64,000 bases of DNA from Zarea fungicola (taxonomy: Eukaryota; Ascomycota; Sordariomycetes; Hypocreales; Cordycipitaceae). Location: positions 62,001 to 126,000 of the forward strand of contig FWCC01000116.1 in NCBI GenBank assembly GCA_900169235.1, read 5' to 3'. Under the pieces are notes generated by a model. The model was not told the DNA's origin, ran no database searches, and worked only from the letters and a program-made list of their open reading frames with translations. Below, piece by piece: positions 23,122-32,541 of this stretch (positions are counted from its first letter, which is position 1; the number at the start of each line of letters is the position of its first letter). The translations under genes were made by a program, and so were the position numbers.

Positions 23122-24683
23122 TCATGTCTTCCATCCAATTATCCTAAACCAGTCCATTAATAATTCTCCCGACACCATCCCACCCTGCCCCGGGTTCGCC
23201 ACCGCCAACCACGATGGCCCCGTTGCCAAGATGGACTGAGCCACATGCACCTTGAGTGCCATGTACAGCTCCGCCCGCGGATGAATCGCAATCGCCTCCA
23301 CGTTGGTCCGAAGAATCTGCTGCGCCGTGCTTTGCGCCTCGCTCTCAAAATGCCCCTGCGCCGTGTCCAGCGCAAACAGAAGCCTGTTGACGACGGCCAG
23401 GACCGACTGCAGCAGGCCAATAGACTCCATGAGCTTGGGGTCCTGCTGGCCCTGCCGCCACCCGCCAAGGGCGCAGGGGCTCCCGCTCGTCTCTTCCAAC
23501 AGGGCCAGGGTGGCCTCGCGCAGGTCCGCGAGCGAGGCCGACAGATGCCACGCCTCGTCGCTGCTGCCGCGACTGCTGCCACGCACGGCTGCCACAACCT
23601 GCCCCGTGTATCCAGGAAGTGCGAGTATCGATTTCCACATTCGCATGGTAAAGGTGCCGCGGTCGGAAAATGGGTTCTGCTCTGCTACGATGGCGTCTAG
23701 CGTGGCATGCCAGTCGTCCTGTTGTAGGAAGCACTCTTCCTGAACGCCGAGCGCCTCGTGAAACTAAATTCGCCCCTCCAAAGTTAGCTTTAATCCTGCA
23801 ATATACTGAAAAGATTGGCTTTTTGGTTACAATTTGACCAATTTGTGAGAGAAGCAAGCCCTTTTCAAAGTCCGTCTTGTACTGCCCTGGGCCTCGTAGT
23901 TTCACCAGAGCGCTGGCACCCATCGAGTGACAGCTCCAGGCATTCGCGTTGGATACGCGCAGAAGCTGAGCATTGCATGATTAGTCAAAACAAATATTTA
24001 ATATTGGGTGGTCAAAAAGATGATTATTTTCTTCTACTTGCCTCGTATAAACCGAGGAGTTGCGTCGCACACAACGTGGCCGGGCTAAGACACACACTAC
24101 TGTCTTCAATCTCTGCCTGCAGCGCCTGCAGCGCACTGGCATAAAGACGTAAAACGGCAGACGACGTCGGTTCCGACGGGCAGTACAGAAACTCGTGTAA
24201 TCTCGCCGCCACGCATTGCGAAGCTCTGTCCAACGCCACGCTCGCTGCGGTGCCTCGCGGTAGATAGTCCAGATAGGACCATTGGCGGGACCGGACAATG
24301 TGCCTCAACAAAGACGGTGCCTGCGAGAGAGACGTCACTGTCCCTTGACTGACATGAAAGTTTGTCAGGGCCGAAAGGTCCAGGAGATCGACGCCATAGC
24401 GAATTCGGAGCTGCTCGTATCCAGTGCACGACGGGCTTCTTACCACGCGCACAGGAGTGCTGGCGTGGCCTGCATGAACGTTTTTCTGAGCATGGCTTTG
24501 ATCATTGGCATCCCTCTGAACAACGGACATGGGGTATTGGAGCTTGTTGACTTGGCCGTAGCCACCCCGCGTCCGCCGCTTGGCTGCAGCCCGGCTCATG
24601 GCCTGTTTCCGTATCTGCTTGCGAGTGACGGCGCTCTCGCCGTGAGGCTGGCCCACCGTGGTGACGAAAAGAAGGCTCGCCAT
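23122..24683 (-). CDS. fungal-specific transcription factor domain protein lacking a Zn2Cys6 cluster
   Basis: Three exons on the minus strand: 24683-24042, 23965-23831, 23763-23122 (472 aa). The first intron (76 nt) uses a GC donor (GAG|GCAAGT) and the second (67 nt) a GT donor; both keep phase 0. The N-terminus opens with FVTTVGQPHG, then a basic stretch TRKQIRKQAMSRAAAKRR, which resembles the start of many fungal regulators of the sterol-uptake/C6 superfamily that have lost the zinc cluster. The helical remainder includes LLRVSNANAWSCHSMGASAL, typical of that domain. No CX2CX6C array is present, so DNA binding is doubtful; it may be a co-regulator. It is divergent from the PLP enzyme 478 bp away and could control it. 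Confidence 0.82.
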
Positions 24684-25161
24684 GACGGTTTCAGCTACTT
24701 TACAGCAGACGGTAATAAAAAAACATTCATAAAGATCATCTCTGACGTGGAAATTGTTATAAATCAAGGGCCAAGATTCCACATACAAGAACCGAATGGC
24801 TGACTCGCGACCACTCCAAAGCCACGAAATCGTTGCCCCATAATTTGAGCAGGGGTACTGTTTTCCAAAGACGGCTAGCCCAGATCTCATCTTCTAGAAA
24901 CCATGACCGATTGCGACGCAGGATGTATTCTTATTCATGAAATCGTACGCGGCTGAGGCTACAGCGAGATTGAGGCTGATAAATTCAAAAGAGAAAAGGA
25001 GCAGGGGTACTTTTTTCCTATCAGAGCCAAGTGATTTGCTTGGTATAGTTATATAATGGGGGGATGCGTTCTCTGCACACTAGTTGATGGCTCCTTTATG
25101 AACAAGCTGACTTACACCAGAGTTGACCTCACCACAGTTTTGTACAAGACAGAAATTCACA
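24684..25161. promoter_or_regulatory. divergent promoter region between the regulator and the PLP enzyme
   Basis: This 478-bp stretch separates two start codons on opposite strands. It contains TATATAAT at 25050-25057, about 105 bp upstream of the PLP-enzyme ATG. No palindromic operator stood out on reading. Confidence 0.5.
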
Positions 25162-26103
25162 ATGACTACCAACAAGACAGTCCTGGACCTCATAGGCAAC
25201 ACGCCACTCATCCCACTGCACCACGTCAGATCCTCCAACGGCGCCCAAATTTTTCTCAAGATTGAGAGCGAGAACCCGACCGGCAGCATGAAGGACCGCA
25301 TGGCCCTCGCCATGATCACCGCCGCCGAGGCCGACGGCAGCCTCGCCCCCGGCGGCACCGTGGTCGAGTACACGGGTGGCAGCACGGGCGTCTCCCTCGC
25401 CCTCGTCTGCGCCGTCAAGCGGCACCCCCTGATCCTCGTCTCCTCCGACGCCTTCTCCAAGGAAAAGATTGACCACATGCGCAGCCTCGGCGCCACCGTG
25501 CACCTCGTCCCCAGCGACCGCGGCCGGCAGACCGAGACACTAACCCGGGCCATGATTGCCAAAGCACATACAATCGCACAGGAAAGGGACGCGTACATTA
25601 CAGCGCAGATGGACAACACGAGCCAGCTGACGGCGTACGCGGCGCTGGCCGATGAGATTTGGGAGCAGACACAGGGCACCGTGGATGCGTTTGTGCAGAG
25701 CGTCGGCACGGCGGCGTCGCTGCGGGGGACGGCGACGCGGCTGCGCGAGCACAATGAAAAGATTCAGTGCGTGGCCGTGGAACCGGCCGAGTCGGCGGTG
25801 CTGTCTGGTCGGCCGACGGGGTCACACGGCATCGACGGCATGGGCGCGGGGTACATCACGCCGCTGTGGCGGGAGGGCATCGCGGACGCCATCGAGGCCG
25901 TGTCCACGGACGAGGCGCGCGCGATGGCGCTGCGGCTGGCGAGGGAGGAGGGCCTGTTTTGTGGCTCGTCGAGCGGTGCCAATGTCGTCGCGGCGCTGCG
26001 CGTGGCGGAGAGGATGGGCCCGGATGCAAAGGTGGTGACGGTCATGTGCGACACGGGGATGAAATATCTCAAAGTATTTGGTGGCATGATTGGAGAGCCA
26101 TGA
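25162..26103 (+). CDS. cysteine synthase-like PLP-dependent enzyme (fold type II)
   Basis: Single exon of 313 aa, starting at the ATG in ACAATGAC. The first residues, LDLIGNTPLIPL, and ENPTGSMKDR place it in the O-acetylserine sulfhydrylase / cystathionine beta-synthase superfamily; Lys44 of SMKDR should form the PLP Schiff base. The substrate loop reads EYTGGSTG (69-76) where classical cysteine synthases have TSGNTG, and the phosphate-side motif GSSSGAN is near the C-terminus. Related enzymes make cysteine, cyanoalanine or, in metabolite clusters, amino acids such as diaminopropionate precursors. The altered loop argues against simply calling it cysteine synthase A. No mitochondrial presequence is seen, so it is probably cytosolic. 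It is GC-rich, intronless and divergent from the regulator-like gene. Confidence 0.9.
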   Translation: MTTNKTVLDLIGNTPLIPLHHVRSSNGAQIFLKIESENPTGSMKDRMALAMITAAEADGSLAPGGTVVEYTGGSTGVSLALVCAVKRHPLILVSSDAFSKEKIDHMRSLGATVHLVPSDRGRQTETLTRAMIAKAHTIAQERDAYITAQMDNTSQLTAYAALADEIWEQTQGTVDAFVQSVGTAASLRGTATRLREHNEKIQCVAVEPAESAVLSGRPTGSHGIDGMGAGYITPLWREGIADAIEAVSTDEARAMALRLAREEGLFCGSSSGANVVAALRVAERMGPDAKVVTVMCDTGMKYLKVFGGMIGEP

Positions 26104-26847
26104 ATTCTTTTTACACAGATGTGTTTGACTTTAAACAATCCATTTCTGATAACGCCCAATAAATAATAAAACGCCAGCAAACTCTGTACAGGAATCCATT
26201 GATGTGAAAGTAAGCGACACTGAGCAGACCATTATATGGTAGCGTAAACTATCAACAATGTGACTCAGCCACCGTTTGTAGGAATTATACCTCGATGAAC
26301 CAGCCAAGCAGAGCTTCCAACTGCCTGTCGAGGCGCGGAATGCATCCTTGGGCAATTCTTAACCGCCACCCTTTCTGCAACGCTACAGAGACAAACATAT
26401 CCAGAGCAGAGTGACGAGGAAAAAAAGGCAAGAGTCTAGTACAAAATCATCGGCAAAAACCTGGAAAATAGCGTGGCGCGGAGCATTTCAATAGACGCTG
26501 CCTTGTACGACGGCACCAAAAAAAGCCACCAACGAGATGAATCACTACGTAGGTTTAGGTAGTCCGGACGCAGTACAGCCACGCCTATTTCGCTCAGCGA
26601 TGACCCCTTGAGTATATGCACGTGTTCAACGCGTCTCGAACGCGGTACGTCTCATTTGCCTGGTTTATCTTCATTTAGCCAACCCGGAGACTCTTTCATT
26701 GAGCTGTGGCTGGAATGGCTTGGCTGGCGCGCGCGGTAGCCATCCGCATCTATTTGCGACTTATAAATAGACGAGTTCTCTCCCAGTCATAACCGCCATG
26801 TAAGCTTTCACATCAACTAAGCACACACCCAGTTTAAATACTGCACC
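26104..26847. other. intergenic region, 0.7 kb
   Basis: This lies between the PLP enzyme and the lectin gene. It holds the lectin promoter with its TATA box (26762-26769). No gene was found. Confidence 0.6.
26762..26769 (+). promoter_or_regulatory. TATA box of the cyanovirin-N-type gene
   Basis: TATAAATA occurs 79-86 bp before the ATG at 26848. This is a good core-promoter position for a small, inducible secreted-protein gene. Confidence 0.5.
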
Positions 26848-27381
26848 ATGAAACCCCTCTCAGTTCTTCTCCCGCTCATCCTATCCGCGAGCACTAGTGC
26901 TGAGCTTCGCGGAGGCTTTGCAGACACCTGCACAGGGTGGTATTTCCGTCGCTGGACAAGGCTGACCGCGAGGTGCATGGATGCTCGCGGTATGATGGGG
27001 GAACCATCCACCATCGATCTGAGGTCGTGTGGCGGCACCAGTGGCGCCGGGAGGCCAAAGGTAAGGACATCTCGCCAGTCCCTCCAGGTATCTAGCTCAT
27101 ACTAACTTTTCCTAGTGCCCTGGCCGGTAGGTCTCATACTCGCCCAGTTATGCTCGTTAATCTTACTCTATTCAGTGACTTTAGAAGGGTATGCATGAGT
27201 TGTGAAATTGATGAAACTAGACTACACTGCAATTGTCGAGATGAAAATAGAAAATGGGATTTCACCATCTGGAAGCTCGGTAAGCGAGGATAGTTGCTGT
27301 TTACCTTGGATATATCGCTGACCTCCACCTCTACCAGATGACTGTGTATCTAACAACAATGGAACGCTCGTTTGCGCTTAG
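26848..27381 (+). CDS. secreted cyanovirin-N (CVNH) domain lectin-like protein
   Basis: Four exons: 26848-27060, 27116-27126 (only 11 nt), 27176-27279, 27338-27381, giving 123 aa. Introns are 55, 49 and 58 nt with GT-AG borders. Skipping the microexon creates an immediate stop, while including it restores the CVNH pattern through to the end. Residues 1-18 are a signal peptide. The CVNH fold is recognised by FADTCTGW, LTARCMDARG, STIDLRSC and the closing LDDCVSNNNGTLVC. Ten cysteines in the mature protein suggest several disulfides, more than in classic cyanovirin. CVNH proteins bind mannose-type glycans; a defence or cell-surface role is only inference. The neighbours give no functional hint. 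Confidence 0.85.
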
Positions 27382-30253
27382 GTGGGATTACTTCGTGCAG
27401 GCGATCTTTGTTACAGTTTGGCGGTGCTTGGCCAGACTCTGGATTGGATCAAAGGCTCTAGCCTGCGATTCTTAATTAGCTTCTTAAGTGAGAGTATGGC
27501 CGTGTTTGTCTTAATAAGTTAACGTTATTTTTTCTTTTTCTTTTATTTTTTCTTTTATTTTTTCTCAATAAACCTTGTCAACTTAATAAAGCAAATTCAA
27601 ACTACGTCAAGATATAACATCACAATACCTTTGAAGAACTACCAGGTACCTATCAAACTCCACTACTATGGAGTGGACTGTTTTTGTAACATCAGTTTTC
27701 CCCTGTTCTTGTTAGGCGGCTTGCAATTCGAGAAGGATTACCATGCCACAGGTCTTACCTCGGCAGCAAATTGCATGTGCCTGTGTAAAACATATTTATT
27801 ACTAGATTCAAAACTTGGATCCCATGTTAATAGCAAACAGCAGTACAGTCGTGAATATGAACATCTCGTAATTTGCGGCTTTCGTCTCTCTCCGCTGACG
27901 GTGCGTTATTGGTTCGTTGGCGCTGTGCAAGAACAAGCGCGATATATGTATTGGCTAAGCGATGGCACAAAAGTTGGTACGTCCTATAGACGGTGGTAGC
28001 AAGCACACGTTTCGGTTTCGGACTGGACACCAGGCTTTGCTCCATATGACGAGCCATTTATGGGGGTTTTGCGGAAATGCCTGGACCTTTTGTGGCTTAT
28101 TTCCTCATCAGCAGTTTTAACTTGACATGGCCAAACGTTCAAGGAATCCTGTATGTAGTAACGCAGTACTACTTCCAACGTCATAACCTTTACGCAATGC
28201 TAGCTGCTATGCCACTTTCCTTTTAACAGAAAATATTTGCTCTGCATGACGAATCACAAAACTATTGAGCCTAAGCTACGTGAATTGTGTTTTGCAACTT
28301 TATCACAGATTGCACAGTCGAAGACGTTGCTCGGGGCAATCGCCAAGAAACCAACACTACCTAACGTCAAAGGCGTTTGACCTGCCTACTCTCCCCTGCC
28401 TTGAAAAGAACAAGGTCGGCAAACAAGGGCAGCTGAAAATGCGTACTTCTTCCGCGCAAAGCCCTCTCCGGATACATTGTACGTCCTCACAGCTGTCGGC
28501 AATTTCTCATAAGTCTAGAACCAGCAATGTGATCTATATTATTGGAGCAGATGGAGGGGTTGTAATAGGATAAGTGCAAGAACCCCCTTTCAGCTAGAAT
28601 GCGCCCAAACGACGGTCAAAATACGGTCAGGCTACGTTATCCGATTTCTTCGACATGTCTGCATCCTGAGGTCATCTGAGCCAAATGAAACATTCTGGAC
28701 AACAACCATGTCTTGGTGCCTTGACGTGCTGTGCCAAATTTGTGGCATAATTACTTCAGCTTGCAATTTAGCCAGCCGTAATCAACCTAATGAAGCAAGT
28801 GTTTATGTGCGGTGGAGGTCAACATGAAAATTTGGTCAATTGTTGCCAGCCGGCGCTGCTAAAATGTCTCAAGCACGGAATTTCGTCCAAGCTTCAGTTG
28901 CATTCAAGGTAAATTAATCTGGTCATAGCCATGTGTGTACCATGTAATTTTCTCAATACGTCTAATATCGTGTCTCACCGTCATTCCAGTTCCACCAGGC
29001 CCAATGATTCAGAATAAATCATGAGCAGAGCACTTGTCTTACCGTTGATAATAAGAGGAGGTAGTGAGATTCCAGAAGACGTCCTAGGACCTAGCCGTAG
29101 CAACCGACAAGTTTCATACATGAGCAGGCTCTGGGCCGAAAGTTCACGCCTAGATCTCCCTGGCAGTGTAAAACAAGGCGGATATGACCACCCCCATCAT
29201 GTTTTGCCTGAAAGGGTGTGGTTTAAGTTTGAGCCATATGCAGATTGAGCGTATTTTGGAAGCAAGAGACACTCATCACGCACGTGGACCAGTAAAAATA
29301 TAATGTATAAGCAGTCACGCAAAGCATGGTTCATTGTTTCAACTAATTGCATCATCTGGGTGTTATTCAGCATAGATTTGCCGAATTTAAAGTTAGACCC
29401 AGGGCAAGGTATGCATCCATGCTACCCAGCAAGACATTACTGAATGCGTACATAGCCGCGAATTTAAGGGCTCGCAACTGTCTTGGCCTTCTAGTGTATA
29501 AAGACAGCCATGCTCTTGGATTATGTCTCTGTTTCACCTGCTAAAACAAGTTGCTGCATGCACGGACCACGTATCATACTTGATAAGGCGGAGAGGGAAT
29601 CCGGGCGGATGGTAGACGTCCTCTGCCTGCGCCACCTTCAACCAGGGGGCGATCCAGCAGGTATTCTGGGAACGGCCAGATCAATGCAATCGGTTTGTTT
29701 AATGTGACTTTGTAGTGGCTAGCCATACCTCGCGTAAATCTCTTGTAGCGTTTATGGTCGACGCAATGGTAGTCTTCGATACGAAATGCTAGCTGTAAGG
29801 CATCGATCCTGAGGAACTCAATGTGAGTCATGTATTTACTCTAAAACGCCATTGAATGTGTAGACTCTTGTGGACTCTAGGATCTGATGCCTGTTAAAGA
29901 TATTGAGCAATTGAGATCTACTTCTACGGCTCAAAATCAAGATGAAATTGAGCGCACAGTCAAACAGTAGCCAACTTGAAGCTAGTATTAGTGCGAATCG
30001 GTGTTGACACTTCAGAGATCCAAATAGTCCTGTTTGATTACCATTTAACCTGGTACAGAGAATAACTGTATTGAGAGTGATACCAAAATGGTTATACAGT
30101 TTATTCCAATGAAAAAAGTCTAACTCTATAATGAAAAATCTAGAAGTGAATAAGAGCCATAATGCATCTTAATTTGTCGAATCTAACTTTTGCGACTGGA
30201 GAACATGAAGCTCCCGAACATGCCATGCCTGTTAAGCAAGACTTCCAAAATCC
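27382..30253. other. 2.9-kb region without a supported gene
   Basis: Only short frames without domains occur here. A pyrimidine-rich low-complexity tract lies at about 27526-27566. The composition is A/T-richer than the housekeeping block to the left. It could hold a decayed transposon, but I see no transposase motif or terminal repeat. Confidence 0.5.
27526..27566. repeat. T-rich low-complexity tract
   Basis: About 40 bases made almost only of T with a few C and A, in repeated TTTTATTTTTTC units. It lies about 150 bp after the lectin stop codon and may be part of its 3' flank. Confidence 0.7.
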
Positions 30254-31954
30254 TCAGCGTTGTAGCTTTAGTCGCTGACGTACGGTCTGCCAAGAGCAAA
30301 GCTGCTTGATTTTAGTTAGGATCGCGTTCTCCGCCTTGTTCACGCGAAGATAGTTGGTCGTCCATGCTGAGCGTTTCTTCTGCAACTTGGACTCAGCCAG
30401 CACATGGCGTCGATCATAGTCATGCAGAATAGCATCAAGCCTATTGTCTTTAGCCTGCTCTGCCAGCCAAATATCCCCTCGGTAAGGTCGACTGGGCCCT
30501 AGGTCTGCCTTGGTTTGGATTATACGAGAGACGTGGTCCGTAAAGCGATGACACCACTGCGATTCTGTTTCGGGGTTATCCCAGTGAAGTTCAAAACGAG
30601 CCAGAGCTCCACCAAGCGGCATGGCGCATGATTCTTGCATTTCCAACATTTTTCCGCCTCCGAGAAGAATATATGCAAACATTCTTGTCCGTAGGGGCTG
30701 CTCTCGTGCATCTTGGAAGGCTTCATATAATTCAAGAAGCATGGTTTCACAGTCAGGGACAACCCAGTGCGATATCGATGTAAAAAACGACCTTGCCATT
30801 TCCTGCGAGGCGTTTGTTTGATTCCAATACGCCAGAGGGGTTTCATGCAAAGCCAAGGTTGAGATATCAGCCAACATTTCTGGTTCTGCGGCCAAGGATT
30901 CTGAAGCTGGCTCCATTCGCAAATCCAAAAGGCCTTTGTTGTTCCATGCGTCAGGAGCTCCTAGAAAGGATGTGACCTCGTTGCCCAGGTACTGATTAAG
31001 GCAACGGACGGTCTCATGAGCGTCAAGAAGACTGACAACGTTGAATGAGCAGACCGGCTCCTGCTGATCCGGTTCGAAGTGGAAGCGAAAGGATAAGGAA
31101 ATATCGTTAGGCAGTGATACTGCGTTAGAGAAAGCGTTCCTTGCAACGCATATTTCTAGCTGTTCCTTTGTGATGGGTGCAAAGCGCCAGATCACACAAC
31201 TAGGCTCATCAATGAGTCGCAGCCGTATTTCGGTGACTACGCCTGCCTCGGCCGCTGCACCACCGCGCATAGCATACAGAAGCTGTGGATGGCTCTTCTC
31301 ATTCACTTCAACAATAGACCCATCCCAGAGGACAAGGCGTCCCCCAATAACGGACTGGCATCCTAGCCCATACCGCCGAGACAGGATCAGATCCCATCCA
31401 GCAGTGAGAAAGTGTCCTCCTGCCCCGACACCAAATCCATCGCCGTGAGGCACTGCTTTTCGATGCTCGCTCAAAGTGCTAAGGACCTGCCCCAAGGCGC
31501 AGCCTGGTTCTAAGAACATGACATTATCCTGAATTCGTCGACTCGTCATGCAGGCCAGATTTATCATGACACCATCGCATGAGGCGCCGTTGAAGTATCC
31601 ATGCCCGCCACTCTTCATAGATACGGCAAGACTTTTGTAAAGTCCATGTCTCTTCAATAGCATTAGCGTCCGTGCAACTTCGCGCTCGCTTCGTGGTGAA
31701 ATGACAAGCCTCGGAATAACGGCTCCCCGGTCATGCATCAGAGCTTCACGCGGCGGAGCGCGGCCGTTGACTTCTTGGGCCTTGATGCCACTGTGTCGAA
31801 TGTCTTCCAAGAACCGTGCAAGGCTTTTATTATTCCCCAAATGACTGTCCTGCACAGGCTGAGTTGTGATACCGACATGATTGTGTGAAGAGTTACAGGT
31901 GTCTACCACTATGTTGTTAATAGGGGGCTGTTGAAGAGGTGTTGCAGAAGTCAT
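30254..31954 (-). CDS. FAD-binding (PCMH-type) oxidoreductase, divergent BBE-like
   Basis: Single exon. I start at the ATG at 31954 (ACAATGAC context), giving 566 aa; an in-frame ATG at 32017 would add 21 residues. No clear secretion signal follows the chosen start, unlike the oxidase at 2.9-5.0 kb. The FAD domain contains MKSGGHGYFNG with the family's histidine anchor, and GFGVGAGGHFLTAG, in which the second-linkage cysteine is replaced by Gly. The usual C-terminal BBE motif (FxGxNxxRLxxIK) is missing; the end reads WTTNYLRVNKAENAILTKIK. It is therefore a distant family member with an altered active-site lid. It is divergent from a methyltransferase 587 bp away, so the two may share control and act on the same small molecule. 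Confidence 0.88.
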   Translation of the reverse strand: MTSATPLQQPPINNIVVDTCNSSHNHVGITTQPVQDSHLGNNKSLARFLEDIRHSGIKAQEVNGRAPPREALMHDRGAVIPRLVISPRSEREVARTLMLLKRHGLYKSLAVSMKSGGHGYFNGASCDGVMINLACMTSRRIQDNVMFLEPGCALGQVLSTLSEHRKAVPHGDGFGVGAGGHFLTAGWDLILSRRYGLGCQSVIGGRLVLWDGSIVEVNEKSHPQLLYAMRGGAAAEAGVVTEIRLRLIDEPSCVIWRFAPITKEQLEICVARNAFSNAVSLPNDISLSFRFHFEPDQQEPVCSFNVVSLLDAHETVRCLNQYLGNEVTSFLGAPDAWNNKGLLDLRMEPASESLAAEPEMLADISTLALHETPLAYWNQTNASQEMARSFFTSISHWVVPDCETMLLELYEAFQDAREQPLRTRMFAYILLGGGKMLEMQESCAMPLGGALARFELHWDNPETESQWCHRFTDHVSRIIQTKADLGPSRPYRGDIWLAEQAKDNRLDAILHDYDRRHVLAESKLQKKRSAWTTNYLRVNKAENAILTKIKQLCSWQTVRQRLKLQR

Positions 31955-32136
31955 TGTAAACAACCAAGAATGCAATAAGCTTTGATGTGAGTTCAAATGG
32001 AAAGAAAGTTGATGCATCGATTGCACACCATGATGTTATATCTAATCGCAATTATACTGCACTCTCGTGAGGAAATTCCAACTGCTACTTAGCTCGTTTA
32101 AGGGCAACAATGACCATATCCCTTTGACTTATGTAG

Positions 32137-32280
32137 AGACATCTCAGTTCAGCTTAAAGGAATTGAATGAAATATGGTGGCTAAGATAGTTCATAGCGCC
32201 GAGACACAAAACCTGCTAGAAAGGTCACACAGACCATCTCCTTTTAGACGTCTAAATTATCCCTTTAAGCTAAGATGTCT
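32137..32280. mobile_element. possible 144-bp MITE-like inverted-repeat element
   Basis: The left arm at 32137-32160 and the right arm at 32262-32280 are inverted copies. Both read AGACATCT, then after a 5-nt gap in one arm AGCTTAAAGG. About 100 bp lie between them. TA dinucleotides occur close to both outer ends but not at exactly matching places, so a target duplication is unproven. It may instead be a regulatory inverted repeat. Confidence 0.35.
32243..32256. promoter_or_regulatory. 14-bp perfect palindrome with GACGTC core
   Basis: TTTAGACGTCTAAA is a perfect two-fold palindrome, as expected for a site bound by a dimeric regulator, and its core GACGTC resembles a bZIP/CRE half-site pair. 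It lies 286 bp before the methyltransferase ATG and 289 bp before the oxidase ATG, nearly midway between them. Confidence 0.45.
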
Positions 32281-32541
32281 TATTACTTCATCCATAGTGG
32301 TGCATGTGAGCCCAAAACTGTGATCCGTGCACGCTAACAGAATTTGCAGTTAAATTATACACCGACAATTTGTGAATCGCCTGAGTGGCTGTTTGAACAG
32401 CCATCTTTAAAGCAGTGGCTGCCATGCTTCACTTTTCTATCTACATTGATGCTAGGGACATATTTCAGCCTCCATATTAAAATCATTTACTAGACTTCAA
32501 TTTGGACCATCATATTACGGGGATCTCTTTCGTCAACAGTC

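Larger units (their letters stand above)
31955..32541. promoter_or_regulatory. divergent promoter between FAD oxidase and methyltransferase
   Basis: 587 bp separate the two start codons. The region contains the 14-bp palindrome and the inverted-repeat element listed separately. It is A/T-rich, with no coding frame. Confidence 0.5.

Noticed and set aside
27382..30253. Transposon remnant
   Set aside because: I looked for transposase or reverse-transcriptase motifs and terminal repeats and found none. A/T richness alone is not enough.
30254..31954. Cytokinin-dehydrogenase or standard BBE annotation
   Set aside because: The FAD domain fits the broad PCMH family only; the C-terminal substrate motif of BBE enzymes is absent, so a precise substrate class is not supported.
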